DNA of 8,860 bases. Origin: Candidatus Zixiibacteriota bacterium (GTDB lineage Bacteria > Zixibacteria > MSB-5A5 > GN15 > FEB-12). The stretch is from contig JAGLXI010000147.1 of NCBI GenBank assembly GCA_023132995.1, positions 1 through 8,860 of the forward strand, read 5' to 3'. The notes beneath the pieces were generated by a model. The model saw only the letters and a list, made by a program, of their open reading frames with translations, had not been told where the DNA came from and searched no databases. Shown here piece after piece: positions 1 through 5,231 of the stretch; the first letter of the stretch is position 1, and every line of letters begins with the position of its first letter. The translations under genes were made by a program, and so were the position numbers.

Positions 1-551
1 GACCGGCTTTTGAGTTCGGAGAGAACGCTCAGCATCTCCGGCAGACCCTCCTCGCCGTCGCCGATAAAGAAAGCGTCAAAGAACTCGGCCACCGGCTCCG
101 GGTTGTAGACAGCCGGCCCGCCGGCAAAGATCAACGGGTGTTCCTCGGTTCTATCTCGGGAGCGCAGCGGAACTCCGGCCAGATCCAACATAGCCAGAAC
201 GTTCGTATAGACCAGCTCGTAGATCAGCGTGAAGCCTATGGCGTCGAATTCGATTGCGGGTCGTGAAGACTCCAGCGAGAAGAGCGGTATCCCCTCCCGG
301 CGCATGAGTTCCTCCGCATCCACGTCCACGGCGAAGACACGTTCGGCAAGAAACCGGTCATCCTGGTTGACCACTTGGTAGAGGGTCTGCAGCCCCAAGT
401 AGGACTGGCCGAGTTCATACTTATCGGGAAAGGCGATCAGGTATTTGAGGCGACCGGAAGGCTCCTTGACGATCTGTCCGGGCTCCCCGCCCGCATATCG
501 TCCGGGCTTAATGACAAAAGGTAAGAACTTTCTCTCAAGTAGCGCTCTCAT
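1..551 (-). CDS. B12-binding radical SAM protein, N-terminal part (runs off left edge)
   Basis: This reading frame opens at an ATG at 549-551 and stays open for 183 codons to the left edge, so only the N-terminal part is visible. The start is preceded by a short AGG about 6 nt away. The protein begins MRALLERKFLPFVIKPGRY, followed by FPDKYELGQSYLGLQTLYQ (about residues 44-62), ESSRPAIEFDAIGFTLIYELVYTN near residues 95-120 and FAGGPAVYNPEPVAEFFDAF near 142-161, then FIGDGEEGLPEML. The GGP...NPEP...D...IGDGEE pattern is typical of the cobalamin-binding-like N-terminal domain of the large uncharacterised radical SAM family (TIGR03960-type). The CxxxCxxC cluster motif should lie beyond the window, so radical chemistry is inferred, not seen. 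Substrate is unknown. It follows the 741-2042 gene on the same strand after a 189-bp gap that may hold its own promoter. Confidence 0.85.
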   Translation of the reverse strand, partial: MRALLERKFLPFVIKPGRYAGGEPGQIVKEPSGRLKYLIAFPDKYELGQSYLGLQTLYQVVNQDDRFLAERVFAVDVDAEELMRREGIPLFSLESSRPAIEFDAIGFTLIYELVYTNVLAMLDLAGVPLRSRDRTEEHPLIFAGGPAVYNPEPVAEFFDAFFIGDGEEGLPEMLSVLSELKSR

Positions 552-590
552 ACTGACCTATGTGCTACGTTTTCAAAGGCTACTGTTATA

Positions 591-618
591 AGTATAAGAA
601 CTCTGCCGCCCGACGCAA
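591..618 (-). promoter_or_regulatory. Candidate promoter for the radical SAM gene
   Basis: On the minus strand TTGCGT (613-618) and TATACT (591-596) are separated by 16 nt. The -10 matches 5 of 6 consensus bases; the -35 is weak. It would start transcription about 35 nt upstream of the ATG at 551. A perfect 7-bp inverted repeat (GGTCGTG / CACGACC, 652-666) lies just upstream. Sigma70-like consensus is assumed; no independent support. Confidence 0.3.
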
Positions 619-740
619 GTACGAAATCGCTGGTGGGTTGGAGTTCGGCCGGGTCGTGTCACGACCTGAAACGGGGCGTGTTATATCAATCGGGCTGCGT
701 CCGCTCATGCCTGTGGGCCAGGCGGGGTTTGCTGTGGCCG

Positions 741-2042
741 TCAGTGACCGGCAGCGGCCTCTTCTTTCACGCTATCCTGATCGTCGACGGCCTTCGGAGA
801 ATTGTTGCCAGCCCAGTGGACCATGCGCGATTTCAAGCGATCAGCCAAACCGCGCGCCAAAGTCGTGCCCCCTTCTGGTTCTCTTCGCGGCCGGATATTG
901 GATATCTTGCCGGCATCCCGGAATTCCGACGAAACCCGCGTCATGTCCAACCGATAGGACATCGCCTTGCGGTATTTTTCCACATTCTCCTTGAGAGCCA
1001 CGTCGAGTTGCTCGGCGTCGTCCAGTTCGATCCGCCCCAATCGGCGAGCCATGTCCTGTCTCACGCGGTCGAGAATGTAATCGGTGTCGTCCACAATGTG
1101 ACTTCCGGCAAAAGCCATGATGACGACAATCAGATCGATGGCTATAGCGAGCAGGAGCGAAAAGGCCGCTAGGTGGTCCATCTCGAACAGGTCACCGATA
1201 ACCAGCATGAAGGCCTGCTGTCGGCTGGTGGGGCGCTCGATGTAGTCCGACTCGGCTGGAAAACTGACCAGGCGGGGTTGTTCCGCCAGTACCATGGCTA
1301 CCTCGCCATGTGGAAAATGGATCGACGCCAGGTTGACCAACTCCCTCTGTCGTGACACCGGCAGAGCGCTGGTCAGGACCATTGATACGGAATCGATCGT
1401 GCCCACGTACTCTTTTATCTTCTTAAAGGCGCTCTGTACAGTACCGATGCGGCTCTCCAGAAAGTTTAGGATTATTCCCCGCCCGCTGCCCTGCCGGTAA
1501 TCATATCCCTGGTTTGCATTCCAGGATTCAACCGTCTTCCGAGCGCCTTCTAAGGTTGACTGGATGAATTCGTCGTCGGTGCCTTCATCGACAACGGTGG
1601 CCCATCCTTTTTCCCTTTCCATCTCCAGTAATTTGCCGAGACGTTCCTGTTGATAACCAGCCTGTAGCAGGGCTTTTCGCGCGGTAGCAGCATATTTGGC
1701 CAATAGAGGCTTGACAGCCGCCGTGTATTGCGCCCGCGCTTCATGAGTGCGGGTGTCGGCCTTGAGGGTTGAGTCGAAGTTCGCGTAAGAGAAGAACACG
1801 GAGAAAGTCGCCGCCACTAAGAATACGGTGACATACACGAACCGGTTCCCTCGGGACTTCAACAGGTTCCAGGCAACGCCCAACATGGCTATCTGCAGAC
1901 CGAGAGAACCGACAATGGCCAGCCAACTGTCGACCAGGATCGCTAAGCCGTAGTATGTCGTGAAAAACGACAAAACGGACAGAAGCAGAGTGCCCAGATA
2001 TATCATTGTGGTGGCGAATGCTGCAAACCTGGAACTATGCAT
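741..2042 (-). CDS. Four-helix membrane protein of unknown function with large periplasmic domain
   Basis: A 433-residue protein I do not recognise. The frame stays open upstream to 2300, but I choose the ATG at 2042. It has an AAGGA about 9 nt upstream, a hydrophobic segment begins right after it, and the upstream residues look like out-of-frame, arginine-rich noncoding sequence. Hydrophobic segments lie at about residues 8-36, 38-62, 68-88 and 290-313. The basic loop LKSRGNR (61-67) points to the cytoplasm, so the roughly 200-residue stretch 90-289 should be periplasmic. Its first part (about 95-145) is rich in Ala, Lys, Glu and Leu and looks helical, perhaps coiled-coil. After the last membrane segment come about 120 charged residues (DYILDRVRQDMARRLGR onward) that should be cytoplasmic and could contact a partner. 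No catalytic motif is visible. It reads toward the radical SAM gene, with no clear terminator between. Coding status is well supported by the membrane pattern; function is unknown. Confidence 0.8.
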   Translation of the reverse strand: MHSSRFAAFATTMIYLGTLLLSVLSFFTTYYGLAILVDSWLAIVGSLGLQIAMLGVAWNLLKSRGNRFVYVTVFLVAATFSVFFSYANFDSTLKADTRTHEARAQYTAAVKPLLAKYAATARKALLQAGYQQERLGKLLEMEREKGWATVVDEGTDDEFIQSTLEGARKTVESWNANQGYDYRQGSGRGIILNFLESRIGTVQSAFKKIKEYVGTIDSVSMVLTSALPVSRQRELVNLASIHFPHGEVAMVLAEQPRLVSFPAESDYIERPTSRQQAFMLVIGDLFEMDHLAAFSLLLAIAIDLIVVIMAFAGSHIVDDTDYILDRVRQDMARRLGRIELDDAEQLDVALKENVEKYRKAMSYRLDMTRVSSEFRDAGKISNIRPRREPEGGTTLARGLADRLKSRMVHWAGNNSPKAVDDQDSVKEEAAAGH

Positions 2043-2292
2043 GATGCTCTTCCTTCTCTGTCGACGCCGCTTCTGCCTGCCCGACTTTCCGGGCCGACAG
2101 CTCTGATACCTATAGTAGCAAGTATCGGCCGCCCGGCGGGAATCCTTACGAGGGACCTCCGGCAGCGGCGACAGCATCGGCCGACGGTGCAATCCTGCCG
2201 TGGAAACACAGAAACACGGGCTACTTTTTCTCAACCTGACGGGCCGTCCGGGGTAGAAAGGTGGAAGATGTTTGTCTGACCAGGGAGACACT

Positions 2293-3456
2293 ATGATCAA
2301 GGCTCAAGCCGCTTCAGTGGGAGCGCCGACCGCCCTCGGCGATTACCTGCTGCGAACCGACATGAAACACCGTGTAGCTGGTACGGTTCAGACCGTCCTT
2401 CCACGCGTGTTGCTGACCTGCCCGGTTTCCGAGGTGTCCGTGAACGTCAGCGAGCGGATGCGGCTCTGGTCGAACCTCTTCCGGAACCAACGCTGGCCAT
2501 ACCAAGTTTGCGCCGTAGATACGACTTCGGGAGACGAGCTGCCGGAGGGCGGGTTTTCCCGGGATGTCATCGCACGGCTCCGCGACCTGTGGCATTACGG
2601 TAGGGATATCGTGCGGGCGATCAGGCAGCATGATATCGTGCATGTCGTTCTTCCTGACAGTACGGATATGACCACGACCGCCTTCCTGCCGGTTTTCCTG
2701 GGACGCTTCTTTGGGAAACGAATCATCATAGACTGCCGCGGCAGCCTGGCCGAGCTTCAGCCTCGGCAACCGGGACCGTTGCGCGCTCGGATCCTCCGTC
2801 TGAGTGACAGGGTCGTAGCGTCATCGGATTCACTCGCCGGGCTTCTGAGACGGGAGCAGATCGGGTGCGAAGTCCTCGGTGAGGCGTTTGATCCTCTCGA
2901 TCTCAGGCCACGCAACATCCAATCGGTGCAGCCCCGTATCCTATGTGTCCAGTCACCGCATGCGGTCAGCGACGCCGGGTTGCTGATGAAGGCCTTCAAA
3001 CTGGTCAAGGAAAAGTATCCCCGCTCGGAGATGGTCATCTTAGGCACTGGCTCCCGGCGAAGCTGGCTCGTCGAGTCGGCAGCGGCGGCCCGGTTGAGCG
3101 GCATGACCTTCGAGTCAAAGACCGACCCGGTCGCCATGCTCCACCACCTCAAGTCGGCCGACTTATATATCGAAACGAGTTCTCCCGGCAACGACAGGAC
3201 ATCTCTGCTCAGAGCGCTTGCCTCCGGACTGCCTGTGGTGTCCGAAACCTGCCGGGCTTCCGACGTCATCACTGACCGGATCAACGGTCTGATCGTTCGG
3301 GAAGGCAACCCCGCACACCTGGCTGATCGTATTATCGAATTGGTCGAGTCTCCTGAGTTGGTGAGGCAGTTATCGGAACAGGCGAAACTGACCGCGCGAA
3401 AGTTCGCCTGGCCCCACGTCAGCAGGCAGTGGCTGGACATCTACCGCGATCTTTAG
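2293..3456 (+). CDS. GT4-like (GT-B fold) glycosyltransferase, atypical active site
   Basis: A 387-residue protein starting at the ATG at 2293, which has GGGAG 5 nt upstream. A TTG at 2272 would add seven residues and cannot be excluded. The N-terminal half has the acceptor-side Rossmann pattern: VLPRVLLTCPVSEVSVN near 35-51, DIVHVVLPDST at 114-124 and KRIIIDCRGS at 142-151. The C-terminal half has the donor-domain pattern: RILCVQS (215-221), EMVILGTGSRRSWLVE (246-261), MLHHLKSADLYIETSS (282-297) and LLRALASGLPVVSE (305-318), with the final DRINGLIVREGNP (328-340). These match family GT4, which transfers sugars from nucleotide-sugar donors with retention, often in polysaccharide or lipid-linked glycan assembly. 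The E-x7-E motif that normally contacts the donor is absent: by alignment to the LLEAMAxGxPVV motif, the two positions are Gly299 and Arg307. No signal peptide or membrane segment, so cytoplasmic. It stands alone, divergent from the membrane-protein gene across a 250-bp gap. Confidence 0.8.
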   Translation: MIKAQAASVGAPTALGDYLLRTDMKHRVAGTVQTVLPRVLLTCPVSEVSVNVSERMRLWSNLFRNQRWPYQVCAVDTTSGDELPEGGFSRDVIARLRDLWHYGRDIVRAIRQHDIVHVVLPDSTDMTTTAFLPVFLGRFFGKRIIIDCRGSLAELQPRQPGPLRARILRLSDRVVASSDSLAGLLRREQIGCEVLGEAFDPLDLRPRNIQSVQPRILCVQSPHAVSDAGLLMKAFKLVKEKYPRSEMVILGTGSRRSWLVESAAAARLSGMTFESKTDPVAMLHHLKSADLYIETSSPGNDRTSLLRALASGLPVVSETCRASDVITDRINGLIVREGNPAHLADRIIELVESPELVRQLSEQAKLTARKFAWPHVSRQWLDIYRDL

Positions 3457-3495
3457 ATTCATGCGTCAAAACCAAGTGGGGATTGACGTACAGGA

Positions 3496-3523
3496 CTGGA
3501 TTCCGGGTCAAGCCCGGAATGAC
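3496..3523. repeat. REP-like palindrome downstream of the glycosyltransferase
   Basis: The core ATTCCGGG (3500-3507) pairs perfectly with CCCGGAAT (3513-3520) across a 5-nt loop, flanked by CTGG on the left and GAC on the right. The CTGGATTCC...GGAATGAC layout is shared with the two palindromes at 4973-5000 and 5018-5043 in this window. It belongs to a widespread class of small intergenic palindromes. It lies 40 nt after the glycosyltransferase stop and could stabilise or end that transcript, but there is no T tract. Confidence 0.7.
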
Positions 3524-3529
3524 GAAGGT

Positions 3530-3547
3530 GTAGATCGAGACGCCTGC
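3530..3547 (+). repeat. 18-bp direct repeat, copy 1
   Basis: Reads GTAGATCGAGACGCCTGC. A second copy at 3978-3995 differs at one base (C to A). Both lie in noncoding sequence near other repeat pieces and are probably remnants of one larger element. Confidence 0.6.
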
Positions 3548-3610
3548 AGTTCCGTCGGGTGGCCGTTCGCGTGGGCGGCAGATGCCCTCGTCTGCCCATG
3601 ACTTGGGCTG

Positions 3611-3766
3611 CTTCGGCAGGGTGGCCGTTTCAAACTTGTTTGGAACGACAGGCATTCCGTCGCACCCCGGCTGGTTGATTTAGTCACAACCGGATCACAG
3701 CTCCACAAACCTCCGAAGTCAGTAAGATTTGTACCCCACCATAAATGGTGGGCCACCCGGCGGAAG
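3611..3766. mobile_element. MITE-like repeat element, copy A (intact)
   Basis: The ends CTTCGGCAGGGTGGCC (3611-3626) and GGCCACCCGGCGGAAG (3751-3766) are inverted repeats matching at 14 of 16 positions. The interior from 3614 to 3758 recurs at 4792-5116 in the same orientation, with nine substitutions and no indels once a 176-bp insertion and its duplicated TAAA in the second copy are removed. Short length, terminal inverted repeats and lack of coding capacity suggest a non-autonomous element, though no target-site duplication is evident. The stretch 3550-3570 carries a third copy of the terminal GGGTGGCCGTT motif, perhaps a remnant end. The site TAAA at 3742-3745 is the empty counterpart of the insertion site in copy B. 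Confidence 0.6.
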
Positions 3767-3875
3767 TTATACAGCAAGCGGAGGGCGCGTGAGAGTTGTC
3801 AGTCGAGGCGCATTTCATATGCTAACGGACGGCAGTCGCAATGTGGGGGGAAGTTGTGGTGTTTTTGTGGGGGGT

Positions 3876-3893
3876 GAAGTGGCAAGCCACTTC
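3876..3893. repeat. Perfect 8-bp palindrome
   Basis: GAAGTGGC and GCCACTTC are separated by AA. A smaller palindrome, CAGGC-AA-GCCTG, follows at 3913-3924. The arms share the same AA spacer, which suggests related short hairpin repeats. No promoter or gene is adjacent, so a role is not assigned. Confidence 0.5.
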
Positions 3894-3977
3894 TTTGATG
3901 TCTAAACCGCAGCAGGCAAGCCTGTCTTTTGCGCTTCGCGTGAAAAACCGGCAGCGCCAGTCTGCCCCTATTTGGTG

Positions 3978-3995
3978 GTAGATAGAGACGCCTGC
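3978..3995 (+). repeat. 18-bp direct repeat, copy 2
   Basis: Reads GTAGATAGAGACGCCTGC, 17 of 18 identical to 3530-3547. It is followed at 4010-4020 by GTACCCCACCA, which also occurs inside element A (3731-3741), so pieces of the same repeat set appear to be shuffled here. Confidence 0.6.
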
Positions 3996-4196
3996 GTTTT
4001 ATCATATTGGTACCCCACCAGAAGGGGAGCGGCAGGTGGGAGGTCCTTCCTTGCAAAGCAGTTATCACTCGACACCCACAGAAAACCGATGAAGTGCTCC
4101 CTAACAGCGTGGAGCAAATGAAAGTACATGATGGTTGTCTCAAGAACGAGAGAATAGTATCCTTGAGAAAGCAGATTGGAACAAGGAGTACATCAC

Positions 4197-4751
4197 ATGA
4201 TATGGGAATCGCACTATTGGAAGCGAGAACTTCTCAAAATAGCCAACGACCTTTCTAGACGAAGCGAACAGAAACGGTGGCCTGAGATTTCTCTTGTCCG
4301 AGTTGAACAAAACATAATGCTTGGATTCTACGTGGTTCGAAAGCTCGTAGAAGCAAGAAAAGTCTCCAATAAGACCGCTACCCAGATCATCCGAGTACCA
4401 GCACACAGGTGGAAAGGAACGAAAAGTGTCACGCTAATGAACTGGCATAAGATTGATCAACTCTATGATCAAACTAAGACACGTCATAGAAAGCTCAGAG
4501 TTAGCTTTATTTACAATCAATTCATTCATAGCTATGTGTTTATCCTCTGCTTCAAGGACAATTGTCGAGGCTTGGATGGCGTTTTCGTTTCCTCTGACAA
4601 TGAGCGTCACAAATTCATCTACTTCGTGACGATCGCTCAGATTATCAAGCTCTTCAAACAAGTAGGCGAGGATTACCCAAACGATGTACAAATGATCTAC
4701 AATCCGAAAAAGAGAGACTATGATGTAAGAGCAATCACGCATCGCTCTTGA
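4197..4751 (+). CDS. Orphan AT-rich gene, conserved-looking protein of unknown function
   Basis: A 184-residue protein starting at the ATG at 4197, with AAGGAG 8 nt upstream; a TTG at 4176 lies before that ribosome site and is unlikely to be used. Order of visible segments: MIWESHYWKRELLKIANDL (1-19), an aromatic/basic stretch RRSEQKRW (21-28), EQNIMLGFYVVRKLVEARK (37-55), VTLMNWHKIDQLYD (78-91), FIYNQFIHSYVFILCF (104-119), GLDGVFVSSDNERHKFIYFV (125-144) and DYPNDVQMIYNPKKRDYDV (159-177). It looks like a soluble alpha/beta protein with no signal peptide or membrane helix. From memory it resembles a widespread but uncharacterised group of hypothetical proteins sharing MNWHxIDxLY and NQFxHSYVF; I could not check this. 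It is clearly richer in A and T than its neighbours and lies alone between two direct repeats, which suggests recent acquisition. No catalytic residues can be named. Confidence 0.75.
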   Translation: MIWESHYWKRELLKIANDLSRRSEQKRWPEISLVRVEQNIMLGFYVVRKLVEARKVSNKTATQIIRVPAHRWKGTKSVTLMNWHKIDQLYDQTKTRHRKLRVSFIYNQFIHSYVFILCFKDNCRGLDGVFVSSDNERHKFIYFVTIAQIIKLFKQVGEDYPNDVQMIYNPKKRDYDVRAITHRS

Positions 4752-4771
4752 TTCGGTTGTAGGTAGTAGGC

Positions 4772-4790
4772 CGAGATCCCTCCAGTCTCG
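4772..4790. repeat. Small hairpin after the orphan gene
   Basis: CGAGA (4772-4776) pairs with TCTCG (4786-4790) across 9 nt, starting 20 nt past the orphan gene's stop and abutting repeat copy B. There is no T tract, so it is a weak terminator candidate at best and more likely part of the repeat sequence. Confidence 0.3.
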
Positions 4791-4972
4791 ACGGCAGGGT
4801 GGCCGTTTCAAACTTGTTTGGAACGACAGGTATTCCGTCGCACCCCGATTGGTTGACTTAGTCACAACTGGATCACAGCTCCACAAATCTCCGAAGTCAG
4901 TAAGATTTGTGTCCCACCATAAAGGGCAACTTGTTGAAAAAGCCTTTTGTGATACTCGGAAGCCAGCGGATT

Positions 4973-5000
4973 CGTCATGCCCGCGAACGCGGGCATCCAG
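4973..5000 (-). repeat. REP-like palindrome, left arm of the pair inside the MITE
   Basis: ATGCCCGCG (4977-4985) pairs perfectly with CGCGGGCAT (4988-4996) around AA. Read on the minus strand it is CTGGAT-palindrome-ATGAC, the same layout as the palindromes at 3496-3523 and 5018-5043. Confidence 0.7.
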
Positions 5001-5017
5001 GAAGTCGCTGATACCAG

Positions 5018-5043
5018 TGGATTCCCGCTTCCGCGGGAATGAT
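5018..5043 (+). repeat. REP-like palindrome, right arm of the pair inside the MITE
   Basis: ATTCCCGC (5021-5028) pairs perfectly with GCGGGAAT (5033-5040) around TTCC, flanked by TGG and GAT. It is inverted relative to the 4973-5000 palindrome, so the two make a head-to-head pair that could fold into a larger cruciform. Confidence 0.7.
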
Positions 5044-5144
5044 TCATAATTGATGGCAGTTGATGGTTTGCATTATATTCCGGGTTTTTCAACGGGCCCT
5101 AAATGATGGGCCACCCAGGCCTTACAGTAGCTGGAATCCATAGA

Positions 5145-5170
5145 GGCGTCGGGCAGAGACACCCGACGCC
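5145..5170. repeat. Strong hairpin downstream of mlaD
   Basis: GGCGTCGGG (5145-5153) pairs perfectly with CCCGACGCC (5162-5170) around an 8-nt loop. It lies about 60 nt past the mlaD stop on the mla transcript, and the minus strand has no T run after it. It could protect the 3' end of the mla mRNA or act as a weak terminator; it may equally be another copy of an intergenic repeat. Confidence 0.45.
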
Positions 5171-5181
5171 CCATCTTGGAG

Positions 5182-5196
5182 AGTGACGAAGTCACT
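5182..5196 (+). terminator. Possible small intrinsic terminator
   Basis: AGTGAC and GTCACT (6-bp arms, GAA loop) are followed on the plus strand by GTTTTGTGTT. This would end plus-strand transcription entering from the repeat region before it meets the convergent mla operon. The stem is short and the T run imperfect. Confidence 0.3.
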
Positions 5197-5231
5197 GTTT
5201 TGTGTTCTGTCCCGAGTTTTAGAGCAGCCCC

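Larger units (their letters stand above)
3457..4196. other. Long repeat-rich noncoding region
   Basis: About 740 bp between the glycosyltransferase and the orphan gene with no convincing coding sequence. Frames that stay open on the minus strand here translate repeat DNA (a recurring Trp-Trp-Gly-Thr-Asn string from GGTGGGGTAC) and I do not call them genes. The region holds a REP-like palindrome, the left copy of a 145-bp direct repeat, a 17/18 direct repeat pair, a recurring 11-mer GTACCCCACCA (3731-3741 and 4010-4020) and small hairpins at 3577-3596, 3876-3893 and 3913-3924. It looks like an accumulation of decayed small repeat elements. Confidence 0.7.
4924..5099. mobile_element. Nested 176-bp MITE with terminal inverted repeats and TAAA duplication
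   Basis: The insertion is delimited by comparing copy B with the uninterrupted copy A. TAAA stands on both sides (4920-4923 and 5100-5103) and only once in copy A (3742-3745). The ends are inverted repeats: GGGCAACTTGTTGAAAAAGCC shortened is GGGC plus GTTGAAAAA (4933-4941) on the left, and TTTTTCAAC (5085-5093) plus GCCC at the right end. Inside are two REP-type hairpins in opposite orientation. It has no coding capacity, so it must have been moved by a transposase elsewhere in the genome. The parent transposon family is not identifiable from this window. Confidence 0.75.
4792..5116. mobile_element. MITE-like repeat element, copy B (interrupted)
   Basis: This is the second copy of the 3614-3758 sequence in the same orientation: 4792-4923 matches 3614-3745 and 5104-5116 matches 3746-3758. 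Nine single-base differences are present and all are transitions. Homology ends after CCACCC at 5116, so the outer right terminal repeat seen in copy A is not kept here. Between the halves lies a separate 176-bp insertion plus a duplicated TAAA. Copies A and B bracket the orphan gene as direct repeats. Confidence 0.65.

Noticed and set aside
709..723. GCCTG-TGGGC-CAGGC hairpin just past the membrane-protein stop as its terminator
   Set aside because: The stem is only 5 bp and no T run follows on the minus strand.
560..1172. Two overlapping plus-strand open frames near 560-1172
   Set aside because: They overlap the 741-2042 gene on the opposite strand and look like shadow frames of GC-rich coding sequence.
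2043..2300. Upstream extension of the membrane-protein frame to 2300, giving an 86-residue longer protein
   Set aside because: The added part is arginine- and proline-rich with no membrane or domain pattern, and a good ribosome site precedes the ATG at 2042.
3508..3777. 89-codon open frame on the minus strand across repeat copy A
   Set aside because: It translates the repeat itself; the same peptide appears from copy B (4434-4886, minus), so openness follows from the repeat, not from coding selection.
3799..4143. 114-codon open frame on the minus strand in the noncoding patch
   Set aside because: It runs through hairpins and the shared GTACCCCACCA repeat and has no ribosome site or recognisable protein pattern.
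4434..4886. 150-codon minus-strand frame opposite the orphan gene
   Set aside because: It is mostly the antisense of the better-supported 4197-4751 gene, and its N-terminal part is repeat copy B.
3496..5043. CRISPR array
   Set aside because: The repeats are few, irregularly spaced and differ in length and sequence; there are no regular spacers and no cas genes.
3611..5116. Classical composite transposon
   Set aside because: No transposase or recombinase gene lies in or between the repeats; only a passive repeat-flanked layout can be supported.
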